A DNA stretch of 64,000 nt from the NCBI GenBank assembly GCA_903642275.1, contig CAHJWK010000007.1:1-64000 (forward strand). Reading direction: 5' to 3'. Positions within the stretch are counted from its first letter, which is position 1. Each line of letters starts with the position of its first letter. Position numbers and translations under genes: made by a program. The stretch comes from Chitinophagaceae bacterium. Lineage in GTDB: Bacteria > Bacteroidota > Bacteroidia > Chitinophagales > Chitinophagaceae. Below, piece by piece: positions 55,402 to 64,000 of this stretch. The notes beneath the pieces are model-generated. The model saw nothing but the letters and a program-made list of their open reading frames with translations, had not been told where the DNA came from and searched no databases.

Positions 55402-55437
55402 CAATGATAAAATATATCATTGTTATTTCAATCTTTT
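55400..55437 (+). terminator. Terminator of the TspO-like gene
   Basis: AACAATGATA (55400-55409) and TATCATTGTT (55415-55424) form a perfect 10-bp stem with a 5-nt loop, then T-rich sequence (ATTTCAATCTTTTT). The stem starts inside the stop codon. Confidence 0.82.
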
Positions 55438-55528
55438 TAAGTCAAACATAACTTTAATTACACCATTTTAAGTAATCAAAATTTCACTTGCCAATTATAT
55501 TATCTTCATTCTTTTATAAATTTTATAC

Positions 55529-57766
55529 ATGAAAAAAATTGCCATAACTATAGCTGCGATGCTTGCAGTTGTAATTTCTTTTGCTCAAAACAAATCAACA
55601 GATGAGCAAAAAGTTGGTGCATTATTAAAGAAGATGACGCTTGAAGAAAAAGTGGGGCAAATGACACAGGTAACGCTTGATGTTGTAAGTACTGAACAGG
55701 ATGGAATTTTAGATGCAGCTAAATTAAAAAAGGCTGTTGTTGATTATAAAGTTGGTTCAATGCTAAACGTAACGCACCATGCATTAACGGTTGGCAACTG
55801 GGATTCTGTAATTACACAAATTCAGGATGAAACAAAAAATACAAGATTAAAAATTCCAATCATTTATGGGCTTGATGGAATACATGGACAGACTTATACA
55901 TTAAATTCAACATTGTTTCCGCAAAGCATTGCAATGGCTGCAACACGTGATACAGCGTTGGCTGCAAAAGCAGCACATATTACTGCTATGGAATTGCGTG
56001 CAAGTGGTGTTCGCTGGGAGTTTGCTCCTGTACTTGATTGCGGAAGACAGGAGTTGTGGTCACGTTTCCCGGAGACTTATGGTGAAGATGTTTTTATTGG
56101 TAAAACAATGGGTGCTGCCGTTATAAAAGCGTATGAAGGCAATGATTTGAAAGATGCGACTGCGGTTGCAAGTTGCATGAAGCATTACATTGCTTATTCA
56201 GCTTCGAGAACAGGTAAAGACAGAACACCGATTTATTTGCCTGATATTGAAATGCGCGAATATTATTTGCCGCAGTTCCAGGCGGCTGTTAAAGCAGGCT
56301 CATCAACCATCATGATAAACTCGGGTGAAATAAATGGTACACCCGTTCACGCAAGTCATTATTTATTAACTGATGTGTTGCGCAAAGAGCTTGGCTTTAC
56401 AGGTGTTGCTGTGAGCGATTGGGAAGATATTGAGCGTTTATATACAAGGCATTTTGTTGCATCTTCACCTGAACAGGCAGTTGCAATGGCGGTTAATGCA
56501 GGCATTGATATGAGCATGGTACCAAGTGATTTTTCTTTTTATGATTTATTGATTGAAGCTGTAAAAAAGGGTGATGTTTCAATGAGCCGCATTGATGAAG
56601 CTGTAAGAAGAATTCTTGGTTTAAAAATTAAGTTGGGTTTGTTTGATAATCCTTATCCTGAAGCTGCTGCCATTGCAAATTTTGGCAAACCGGAATATCA
56701 GCAGGTGGCTTTGGATGCAGCACATGAAGCAATCACTTTATTAAAAAATTCAAACAATATTTTGCCTTTGCAAAAGAACGTAAAGGTATTAGTTGAAGGT
56801 CCGTCTGCACAAAGTATAACCGCATTAAATGGTTGCTGGAGTTATACATGGCAAGGCAACAATGCGCAATATTATTCGGCAGATAGTAAAACAATTTTTC
56901 AAACAATTGCAGACAAAGTTGGTGCTGCAAATGCTATAACAACAACATCAAAAAATTTTGATGATAAGACGAATTATGATACTGCTGCATTACGAGCAGC
57001 ATCAGCAAACAGTGATGTTATTGTTTTGTGTTTGGGTGAAAATGCTTACGCTGAAAGTCCGGGTAACATAAGAGATTTAGCATTGCCTGATAATCAAATT
57101 GCGTTGGCTAAAGTTGCTGCATCAACAGGTAAGCCAGTTATATTAATATTGACAGAAGGCAGGCCACGTTTTATTACATCAGTTGATTCCAGTATGAAAG
57201 GAATTTTAATGGCCTACTGGAGCGGAAAGAAAACCGCAGAAGCAGTTTCAGATGTATTATTTGGTGATTATAATCCGGATGGTGTTTTGCCTTTTGATTA
57301 TGAACGCAGCATGGGCGAAATGGTTTTGTATGATAGAAAACCAACAGAAGATATCCGCGAAGTATTTAATGATAACATCAGCGGCGGTTATGATCCTTTA
57401 TATCCTTTCGGTTATGGGTTGAGTTACACAACATTTGAGTACAGCGATATTAAGTTAAGCAGTAATACACTTACAGCTAATGATAAGCTTACAATAAATA
57501 TCACTATAAAAAATACCGGCACACGTGATGGTAAGCATACAGTTGAATTATACACGCATGAACATTTTTCAAGTATCACACCAAACATGAAACGGCTGCG
57601 TGCATTTCAAAAGGTTGACTTAAAAGCAGGCGAAAGCAAAACGCTTACATTCATGCTAGATAAAAATGATCTTGCTTTTGTAAACGAAGCTTTAAAAACC
57701 GTAACTGAACCAGGTGATTTTGATGTGATAATCGGTGATAAGAAAGCCACGTTTAGTTATAAATAA
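55529..57766 (+). CDS. Glycoside hydrolase family 3 beta-glucosidase
   Basis: A 745-aa secreted enzyme, signal peptide MKKIAITIAAMLAVVISFAQ. The TIM-barrel half has LLKKMTLEEKVGQMTQ, IIYGLDGIHGQTY, CMKHYIAYS and the nucleophile Asp in GVAVSDWEDI. The C-terminal half has the alpha/beta domain (VIVLCLGENAYAESPG) and a Fn3-like end (KNTGTRDGKHTVELY). It removes terminal beta-glucose or xylose units from oligosaccharides. It lacks a T9SS tail, so periplasmic action is likely. Confidence 0.92.
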   Translation: MKKIAITIAAMLAVVISFAQNKSTDEQKVGALLKKMTLEEKVGQMTQVTLDVVSTEQDGILDAAKLKKAVVDYKVGSMLNVTHHALTVGNWDSVITQIQDETKNTRLKIPIIYGLDGIHGQTYTLNSTLFPQSIAMAATRDTALAAKAAHITAMELRASGVRWEFAPVLDCGRQELWSRFPETYGEDVFIGKTMGAAVIKAYEGNDLKDATAVASCMKHYIAYSASRTGKDRTPIYLPDIEMREYYLPQFQAAVKAGSSTIMINSGEINGTPVHASHYLLTDVLRKELGFTGVAVSDWEDIERLYTRHFVASSPEQAVAMAVNAGIDMSMVPSDFSFYDLLIEAVKKGDVSMSRIDEAVRRILGLKIKLGLFDNPYPEAAAIANFGKPEYQQVALDAAHEAITLLKNSNNILPLQKNVKVLVEGPSAQSITALNGCWSYTWQGNNAQYYSADSKTIFQTIADKVGAANAITTTSKNFDDKTNYDTAALRAASANSDVIVLCLGENAYAESPGNIRDLALPDNQIALAKVAASTGKPVILILTEGRPRFITSVDSSMKGILMAYWSGKKTAEAVSDVLFGDYNPDGVLPFDYERSMGEMVLYDRKPTEDIREVFNDNISGGYDPLYPFGYGLSYTTFEYSDIKLSSNTLTANDKLTINITIKNTGTRDGKHTVELYTHEHFSSITPNMKRLRAFQKVDLKAGESKTLTFMLDKNDLAFVNEALKTVTEPGDFDVIIGDKKATFSYK

Positions 57767-57797
57767 GAATCAAATTCTATCAATTATTTTCATGTTG

Positions 57798-57825
57798 ATC
57801 TAACTAATTTTAGATAATTTTTTTT
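57798..57825 (+). terminator. Rho-independent terminator of the GH3 gene
   Basis: ATCTAA (57798-57803) and TTAGAT (57810-57815) form a 6-bp stem, followed by AATTTTTTTT. It lies 31 bp past the stop. Confidence 0.6.
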
Positions 57826-57874
57826 AAAGTTATCAGATTATTTCATCGCTAAGTCTTAAACATTCAATACAACT

Positions 57875-58450
57875 ATGAATGACAACATAAAAATTCTTTC
57901 TACAGAAATCCTTTCTAACAACTGGTATGTTTTAAAGAAAATTACCTATGAATTTTTAAAAAATAGTGCATGGAAAAAGCAAACACGGGAAGCTTACGAC
58001 CGTGGTAATGGCGCCACCATTTTATTGTATAATAAAGAAAGTAAAACAGTAATCCTTACAAGGCAATTCAGATTGCCAACTTTTATCAATGGCAATGAAT
58101 CAGGCATGTTGATTGAAGCCTGCGCAGGTTTATTGGATAAAGACAATGCGGAAGATTGCGTAAAACGTGAAACAGAAGAAGAAACGGGCTACAAGGTTAA
58201 AGAAGTACACAAAATATTTGAGGCCTATATGTCACCTGGTTCTGTAACAGAGATTTTATATTTTTTTGTTGCTGAATATGCCAAGTCAATGAAAATACAT
58301 GAAGGCGGCGGAATTGAAGATGAACAGGAAAATATAGAAGTGATAGAATTAAAATTTGATGATGCTATGCAAATGATTAGTAACGGTGAAATAAAAGATG
58401 CTAAAACAATTATGCTTTTACAATATGCAAAACTTAACCAACTGGTTTAG
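57875..58450 (+). CDS. nudK: NudK-like NUDIX hydrolase (GDP-mannose type)
   Basis: A 191-aa protein that follows E. coli NudK closely: REAYDRGNGATILLYN, VILTRQFRLPTFINGNESGMLIEACAGLLD, the Nudix core RETEEETGY, YMSPGSVTEILYFFVAEY and GGGIEDEQENIEV. NudK hydrolyses GDP-mannose and related nucleotide sugars. The yihY gene starts 11 bp later, so the two are cotranscribed. Confidence 0.9.
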   Translation: MNDNIKILSTEILSNNWYVLKKITYEFLKNSAWKKQTREAYDRGNGATILLYNKESKTVILTRQFRLPTFINGNESGMLIEACAGLLDKDNAEDCVKRETEEETGYKVKEVHKIFEAYMSPGSVTEILYFFVAEYAKSMKIHEGGGIEDEQENIEVIELKFDDAMQMISNGEIKDAKTIMLLQYAKLNQLV

Positions 58451-58461
58451 ATAAATGTATT

Positions 58462-59358
58462 ATGAATTTCAAATCAGTTATAAAAATTTTACAAAAAGCT
58501 TTTCGTGAATTGTCGGGGAAAAATCCTTTGCGAATGGCTGCAGCTACTGCATTTTTTACAACATTTTCGTTGCCGGCAATCATGCTTATTTTTATTGAGT
58601 TAATTGGTTTATTTTATAATCCTGATGTTATAAAGCACGGTATTTTTACAGAGCTTGTTTCTGTAATTGGCAGAGAAAGTTCTGTGAAGGTTTATCAAAT
58701 ACTTTATAAGTTTATACAACTTGCGCACAACTGGTTTGCTATATGTGCAGGTTTTATTTTTTTGATATTTGTTGTTACCACGCTGTTTAGTGTGGTAAGA
58801 GATTCTATAAACGAACTGTGGAATATTAAAATTGAAAATAATCCCGGTTTAAATTTTCACTTAAAACTCAGGTTAAAATCTGCTGCTGCCATCTTTTTTG
58901 CATGCATTCTTTTAGTTGCCCAATTAATTGCAACAGCACTGCAGATACTTTTAAAAAATTATATACACCAGGTATGGGACGATTCTAATTCTATTCTTTA
59001 TAAAATAATAAGCAAGTTAATATTTGCCATTATTGCAACGGGATGGTTTACTATTATATTCAGGTATCTTGCAAATGCGCATCCTGACTGGAAGATATCA
59101 TTAACAGGCGGAGTTTTTACAGCCATTCTTTTTACAACCGGGAAAATAATTTTAAGCTTCCTGCTAACCTTTAATGCACTTAGTGAGGTATTTGGAAAAA
59201 CAGGAGGTTTTGTATTGATACTTTTATTTGTTTTTTATTGCTCATTCATTTTTTATTATGGCGCTGCATTTACACAGGCATTATTAATAGAACGCAAGAA
59301 ACATTTTAAGTTAGATAAACATGCATATATGTACACAATAAAAGTGGTAAGAGAATAA
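58462..59358 (+). CDS. YihY/BrkB-family inner-membrane protein
   Basis: A 298-aa integral membrane protein with five to six helices. The family opening NPLRMAAATAFFTTFSLPAIMLIFIELIGLFYN and the later GVFTAILFTTGKIILSFLL and FYCSFIFYYGAAFTQALL fit UPF0761/BrkB. Once annotated as ribonuclease BN in error; the true role is unknown. A short basic tail ends the protein. It is downstream of nudK by 11 bp. Confidence 0.88.
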   Translation: MNFKSVIKILQKAFRELSGKNPLRMAAATAFFTTFSLPAIMLIFIELIGLFYNPDVIKHGIFTELVSVIGRESSVKVYQILYKFIQLAHNWFAICAGFIFLIFVVTTLFSVVRDSINELWNIKIENNPGLNFHLKLRLKSAAAIFFACILLVAQLIATALQILLKNYIHQVWDDSNSILYKIISKLIFAIIATGWFTIIFRYLANAHPDWKISLTGGVFTAILFTTGKIILSFLLTFNALSEVFGKTGGFVLILLFVFYCSFIFYYGAAFTQALLIERKKHFKLDKHAYMYTIKVVRE

Positions 59359-59434
59359 TATCACAAAAAAATCGGCTATATATTTTTAATATTTTGATTG
59401 CTTTCAGATATTTACAAAAGCTTAATTAAAACGT

Positions 59435-60313
59435 ATGAAAAATTTTGTGTCAGTCTTTTTATTTATGAACGCATGGCTGCTGGCTTGTGTAAATATTAAA
59501 TCATCCGGCAGCAATAATGATTCAACAGCAATATTATCTGCTGATACTTCAGGTCCCTGGAAGTTTGGTGTTGCTTTATATACGTTTCATGATGTAGATT
59601 TTCTAACAGCATTAAACAGGATTGATAGTACAGGTTTGGTTTATATTGAGCCAACTACATTTCACAATGCAGGTTTTGAATTTAAAGATTCAACCATTGG
59701 TCAATTATCAATGCCAGGTATTGATAAGCTGAAATCTATGATTTCAGCTAAAAATTTAAAAGTTGAATCATTGTACATTGTTGGCGATTCAACCATTGCT
59801 TCATGGAAACACCAGTTTGATATAGCTAAAGCATTTGGTGTGCAATATGTAACAACAGAACCGCCGCTAAATATGTGGAACAGCCTTGATAGCCTTGCCG
59901 GCGCTTATAGAATAAAGATTGCAATTCATGATCACTGGAAAGGCCCTAGTCATTACTGGAATCCTGATACTACTTTGCTGGCAATGAAAGGCCACCCGAA
60001 TTTCTATGTGTGCGCAGATCTGGGTCACTGGCCAAAGAGCGGTATTAATCCATTGGAAGCCGTAAAAAAATTAAGCGGCCATATCATCGGCATACATTTA
60101 AAAGATATTGCTGCTTATAACAACACTGCTTTAAAAGATGTTAGAGTTGGAACAGGTATTGTTAATTTTCCTGCCATCTTCGCTGAACTTAAAAAGCAAA
60201 AATTTAACGGGCATATTTATATAGAACGAGATTCAATTGAGGCAGGCGGCAACCTGCAATCAGTTATCGCAGAAAAAAATTATTATAATGCACAGGTAAG
60301 TAAATTGAAGTAA
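59435..60313 (+). CDS. Sugar phosphate isomerase/epimerase-like lipoprotein
   Basis: A 292-aa lipoprotein: signal and lipobox are MNAWLLACVN with the lipid Cys near residue 18. The rest is an AP-endonuclease-2/xylose-isomerase-like TIM barrel: GPWKFGVALYTFHDVDFLTALNRID, a metal-site segment KIAIHDHWKGPSHYW, FYVCADLGHWPKSG and GIHLKDI, ending GHIYIERD. It probably isomerises or epimerises a sugar at the membrane surface; substrate is unknown. Confidence 0.85.
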   Translation: MKNFVSVFLFMNAWLLACVNIKSSGSNNDSTAILSADTSGPWKFGVALYTFHDVDFLTALNRIDSTGLVYIEPTTFHNAGFEFKDSTIGQLSMPGIDKLKSMISAKNLKVESLYIVGDSTIASWKHQFDIAKAFGVQYVTTEPPLNMWNSLDSLAGAYRIKIAIHDHWKGPSHYWNPDTTLLAMKGHPNFYVCADLGHWPKSGINPLEAVKKLSGHIIGIHLKDIAAYNNTALKDVRVGTGIVNFPAIFAELKKQKFNGHIYIERDSIEAGGNLQSVIAEKNYYNAQVSKLK

Positions 60314-60582
60314 TCATCATCTTACTGGATAAATTATTTTCATATTGAATGTAAGTGCATATAAACACAGCAGAAGTTTAAAGCCATCTATGTGTAACTT
60401 ATGTTTATTTAAATCCTGCGTGGTTTACTTCAATCATTTTTTAAATCAGCTATTGCCTTCATTCAAATAAAGATTTCCACCAAAACTTAAAAACAGTTTA
60501 TAAATATTTTCTAATTTTGCTTATATATAATTTTCTATACATCAACTTTGTACAGAGAAATTAAAGTTCCCTCAACTTATAG

Positions 60583-62691
60583 ATGCCGGTTTACAATCAA
60601 TCCCGCAGCAGGATTATACAGGTTATATTTATTCTGGTTTTTCTTGTAATTATTTTACAATTACTAAACCTGCAGATTTTTTCAACTGAATATAAACTTC
60701 AGGCTGAGAACAATGCCATTTACCGCAAAGTAGTTTACCCTGACCGTGGTATTATTTATGACAGGCATGGCAAAGCTGTTCTTGAAAATACTATCATGTA
60801 TGACCTGATGGTTACACCTTCAGAAGTTAAAGGTTCTGATACAAATGCTATATGTAATATTTTAGGAATAGATACGGCCGAGTTTAGAAAACGTATTATT
60901 GCTTCTATTATAAAAAATTCACGTTATAAACCCAGCGTTTTTGAGCCGCTGATAAGTGATACGTTATTTGCCAGGCTGAATGAAAGTATGTACAAGTTCC
61001 AGGGGTTTAATATTACAGAACGGCCTGTTCGTGCTTATCCTTTTCACAGCGCTGCTAATGTGCTGGGATATTTGGGTGAAGTTGACACTAATTTTTTAAA
61101 GAGACATTCAGGCGAAGGCTATGAACCTGGTGATTATGCAGGCATGACGGGTCTTGAACGCAGTTATGAAAAAGTATTAATGGGCCAGCGTGGCGTAAAA
61201 AGATATATACGTGATAACAAAAACCGAATACAAGGTTCTTATAACAATGGCTTGTATGATACATCTGCAATTGCCGGCAGAAATTTATATACCAGCATGG
61301 ATGAAGACCTGCAGTTGCTTGCAGAAAAATTATTACAAAATAAAATTGGCAGTGTTGTAGCCATCAATCCAAAAACAGGAGGCATATTAGCAATGGCAAC
61401 GGCGCCAACTTATGATCCTGTTATGCTTACCGGTTCACAACGGCGTAAAAATTTTGGCAGGCTGATTTTAGATACGGCAAGGCCTTTATTAAACCGTGCT
61501 ATAAAAGGGCAGTACCCGCCGGGTTCTACCTATAAGCCATTAAGCGCATTAATTGCGTTGGATGAAGGTATTATTACGCCGTCTTATGGTTATCCTTGTG
61601 CAGGTGCATATTATTCCTGCGGCCGGCCGGTGAAATGTACAGAGCACATACCAGGTCATTCAAAAAATCTGCGCACAGCAATAGCTTATTCATGTAATTC
61701 TTACTTCAGCAATGTATTCAGATTGATTGTTGATAATCCTAGGTATCATAATGTAAGATTAGGTTATTTAGAATGGAAACATTACATGAACGCTTTTGGT
61801 TATGGAACTGATTTAAGTGCAGACTTGCCCGGTGAAGATGATGGCAATATACCTGATACCTCAGGTTATAATAAAGATTTTGGTGGCCCTCATTGGAACA
61901 GTTGCAACATTGTTACACTTGGAATAGGACAGGATAGAATGCTTGCAACACCGTTGCAAATAGCAAATGCCATGTGTATCATTGCTAATAAGGGTTATTA
62001 CTACACGCCGCATTTTGTTGACAGCATTGAAAATGAAACGCCGGCGGATTCTCAATTTGTTGGAAAGTATAGAATAAAGCATGTGCCGCTGGAACATATT
62101 TCAGATTCTTCTTTTAATACTGTTCAATTAGGCATGCATGATGTTTCTGTTTTTGGAACCGCTCATGCAGCTGCAATTCCAGGTATTGATATTTGTGCTA
62201 AAACGGGTACGGCACAAAATCCGCATGGTAAAGATCATTCATTATTTGTAGCCTTTGCACCGATGCAAAACCCAAAGATTGCCATTTGCGTTGTAATTGA
62301 AAATGCAGGCTTTGGTGCTACCTGGGCTGCGCCAATCGCATCTTTACTATTAGAAAAATATCTAAAAGATTCCATCGCAGCAGATCGTCAGCCAATGGTT
62401 GACAGAATTTTGAAGGCAGATCTTATACCTGCCGCTATCAGGCATTGGTATATTGCACGGGATTCAATCAAGCTATTGAAAGAAAGCCAGAAGATAAATG
62501 CTGATGCAGCACCTGTATTTAAAAATAATTTAGAAACATCAAAGCCTGTAACTTATGATCCTGAAGCTGAGCCAAACAGGAATGATAATGATTCAGGCAC
62601 AAACAGAAATAATAGAAAAGATTCAATAAAATATAAGCAGGAGTTGGATAAGCAAGAGAAAAAATATAATCCAAAACCAAAACAGAAATGA
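60583..62691 (+). CDS. mrdA: Penicillin-binding protein 2 (elongasome transpeptidase)
   Basis: A 702-aa class B PBP. One N-terminal membrane helix (RIIQVIFILVFLVIILQLLN) leads into the pedestal domain (PDRGIIYDRHGKAVLEN). The transpeptidase active site is complete: Ser315 with Lys318 (GSTYKP), SCN at 370-372 and KTG at 540-542. It cross-links peptidoglycan during elongation. A polar C-terminal tail of about 70 residues (DPEAEPNRNDNDSG, KQEKKYNPKPKQK) is longer than in E. coli. The stop overlaps the rodA ATG by 4 bp. Confidence 0.96.
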   Translation: MPVYNQSRSRIIQVIFILVFLVIILQLLNLQIFSTEYKLQAENNAIYRKVVYPDRGIIYDRHGKAVLENTIMYDLMVTPSEVKGSDTNAICNILGIDTAEFRKRIIASIIKNSRYKPSVFEPLISDTLFARLNESMYKFQGFNITERPVRAYPFHSAANVLGYLGEVDTNFLKRHSGEGYEPGDYAGMTGLERSYEKVLMGQRGVKRYIRDNKNRIQGSYNNGLYDTSAIAGRNLYTSMDEDLQLLAEKLLQNKIGSVVAINPKTGGILAMATAPTYDPVMLTGSQRRKNFGRLILDTARPLLNRAIKGQYPPGSTYKPLSALIALDEGIITPSYGYPCAGAYYSCGRPVKCTEHIPGHSKNLRTAIAYSCNSYFSNVFRLIVDNPRYHNVRLGYLEWKHYMNAFGYGTDLSADLPGEDDGNIPDTSGYNKDFGGPHWNSCNIVTLGIGQDRMLATPLQIANAMCIIANKGYYYTPHFVDSIENETPADSQFVGKYRIKHVPLEHISDSSFNTVQLGMHDVSVFGTAHAAAIPGIDICAKTGTAQNPHGKDHSLFVAFAPMQNPKIAICVVIENAGFGATWAAPIASLLLEKYLKDSIAADRQPMVDRILKADLIPAAIRHWYIARDSIKLLKESQKINADAAPVFKNNLETSKPVTYDPEAEPNRNDNDSGTNRNNRKDSIKYKQELDKQEKKYNPKPKQK

Positions 62692-64000
62692 GCAGCAGTT
62701 ATTCAAGATCAGCATCAAAAAATATAGACTGGCTTTTGGTTTTTCTTTACGCGCTGCTTGTTGCTATTGGTGTGCTATGCATTTTTATGGTTGAATATAA
62801 TCCGGCTACATTTTCTGCAGACTCATTCTTCAACGGCAATACAAATTACAGCAAGCAGATTTTGTTTTCAGGTATCTGCATTGTAGTTGCAACTTTTATT
62901 ATTTTAAGTGATAGTAAATTATACCCTGCATTTGCAAACCTGTTGTATGTATTTGGCATCCTGCTTATGTTATCAGTATTTGTCATCGGAAAAGATATAA
63001 ACGGTTCAAAAAGCTGGATACCATTAGGTGGCGGATTTAACTTACAACCTGCTGAATTATGCAAAGTTTTTGCAGCATTGGCACTAGCAAAATATTTATC
63101 ACAATTAAACATGGATTTTACAAAGCTGCAATCACAGTTTATTGCAGCAGTGCTTGCATTGTCGCCGGCATTAATTTCTATCTTACAAAATGAAACCGGG
63201 CTTGCATTGGTTTATATGAGCTTCTTTGTTGTAATGTATCGCGAAGGTTTACCGGGAATGATTTTGGTTATTGGATTTTCTTTTGGCGCATTGGTAGTGG
63301 CTACTTTACTGGTTGAAAAAAATACGCTTGCAATCATACTAACGCTGCTTGCTGCTTTTATAGTTTTTGCTTTACGGCGACAAATTTTTGTAAGAAAGCG
63401 ATGGAATATTTTTATACTGATTATTTCAGTTTGGGTTTTTTGTGTAGGCATTCAAAGGTTTGCGGTGCCTTATATTTTTAATAATGTTTTTGAATGCTAT
63501 CAAAGCCAGCGTATTTACAGTGCTGTTGGTAAAGATTATGATTGCAGCCAGAACAAACATGCGCAGCAATCTGAAGCATCATCTGGTAAAGCTGCTGTTA
63601 AGCCTGATGATTATAATGTACGGCAAAGCAAGATTGCCATTGGTTCCGGCGGATTTTTAGGCAAAGGTTTTTTAAAAGGCACGCAAACACGTGGCAAGTA
63701 TGTGCCTGAACAACATACTGATTTTATTTTTACCTCATTAAGCGAGGCATTTGGTTTTGTAGGTTCTTTTTTATTCCTTGGTATTTATTTTATATTGTTG
63801 TTTCGTATTATACAGGTTGCAGAACGGCAACGGAGTGTGTTTAGCCGCGTATATGCATATAGTGTTGCCAGCATTTTATTTTTTCATATCGCCGTGAATG
63901 TTTGCATGACAGTTGGCTTGTTTCCTGTTATTGGTATTCCACTTCCGTTGGTCAGTTATGGCGGTTCTTCATTGTTAACTTTCACTATCATGCTTTTTAT
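62688..64000 (+). CDS. rodA: Rod-shape protein RodA, SEDS glycosyltransferase (runs off window)
   Basis: The ATG at 62688 overlaps the mrdA stop (ATGA). The frame is open to the window end, giving at least 437 residues of a multi-helix SEDS protein. Seen motifs include KSWIPLGGGFNLQPAELCKV, the signature of SEDS proteins, TDFIFTSLSEAFGFVGS, and MTVGLFPVIGIPLPLVSYGGSS near the end. RodA polymerises glycan strands with PBP2 in the elongasome. A long loop of about 50 residues (QRIYSAVGKDYDCSQNK to NVRQSKIAIGSGG) is typical of Bacteroidota RodA. The C-terminus lies outside the window. Confidence 0.95.
   Translation, partial: MSSSYSRSASKNIDWLLVFLYALLVAIGVLCIFMVEYNPATFSADSFFNGNTNYSKQILFSGICIVVATFIILSDSKLYPAFANLLYVFGILLMLSVFVIGKDINGSKSWIPLGGGFNLQPAELCKVFAALALAKYLSQLNMDFTKLQSQFIAAVLALSPALISILQNETGLALVYMSFFVVMYREGLPGMILVIGFSFGALVVATLLVEKNTLAIILTLLAAFIVFALRRQIFVRKRWNIFILIISVWVFCVGIQRFAVPYIFNNVFECYQSQRIYSAVGKDYDCSQNKHAQQSEASSGKAAVKPDDYNVRQSKIAIGSGGFLGKGFLKGTQTRGKYVPEQHTDFIFTSLSEAFGFVGSFLFLGIYFILLFRIIQVAERQRSVFSRVYAYSVASILFFHIAVNVCMTVGLFPVIGIPLPLVSYGGSSLLTFTIMLF

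Overview
The window is a 64 kb piece of an AT-rich chromosome from a member of the Bacteroidota, most like the Chitinophagaceae. The evidence is a set of secreted proteins with type IX secretion (T9SS) C-terminal sorting domains, SprB-type repeats, GEVED domains, the gliding protein GldC, signal peptides ending in AQ, and TAnnTTTG-like -7 promoter elements. No rRNA, tRNA, IS element, phage or CRISPR array was seen. Most genes are ordinary housekeeping or glycan-related genes. The accessory character lies in secreted enzymes, signalling genes and repeat-rich intergenic stretches.

Layout. 0-2.5 kb: end of lysA, an MlaF-type ABC ATPase, rpe and an orphan scoA. 2.6-10.3 kb: a pectate-lyase-fold T9SS protein with SprB repeats, small proteins, a GH109 alpha-N-acetylgalactosaminidase facing a NahK-like sugar kinase, a JmjC-like protein, rpiA and a 51-aa DUF1328 membrane protein. 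10.3-19.5 kb: a PadR-PspC pair, a membrane-anchored patatin, a sialate O-acetylesterase, asnS, a striking 21-bp tandem repeat and adk. 19.5-22.7 kb: msrB and a FIST-sensor plus hybrid histidine kinase operon. 22.8-30.2 kb: a nine-gene suf operon (sufBCDSE, sufT, bacilliredoxin, Rrf2 regulator, carbonic anhydrase). 30.2-33.3 kb: SGNH hydrolase, M19 dipeptidase and holA. 33.4-42.6 kb: three large secreted proteases (one M4, two S8-like) sharing the same C-terminal Fn3-GEVED-sorting module. 42.6-50.9 kb: a glycosyltransferase, gldC, a nucleosidase, DUF899, Tat-exported Nif3, an ECF sigma factor with a membrane partner, a cupin and a HAD phosphatase, separated by long noncoding gaps. 51-60.3 kb: a beta-helix T9SS protein, a TolB-like propeller, a TspO-like protein, a GH3 glucosidase, nudK, yihY and a sugar isomerase-like lipoprotein. 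60.6-64 kb: mrdA and rodA, the latter running off the window.

How the genes work together. Several enzymes suggest growth on complex glycans and proteins: GH109, GH3, a sialate O-acetylesterase, a pectate-lyase-fold protein and three exported proteases. The GH109 and the NahK-like kinase could form a release-then-phosphorylate path for GalNAc. The suf operon carries its own probable Fe-S-sensing repressor and has a palindrome over its promoter. The FIST protein and hybrid kinase match the gene arrangement of NosP nitric-oxide sensing systems. The items most worth checking are the 18.4 kb heptad-encoding repeat with its single-base frame break, the S8 proteases with Glu in place of the catalytic His, the apparently frame-shifted sorting tail of one of them, and the FIST/kinase pair.
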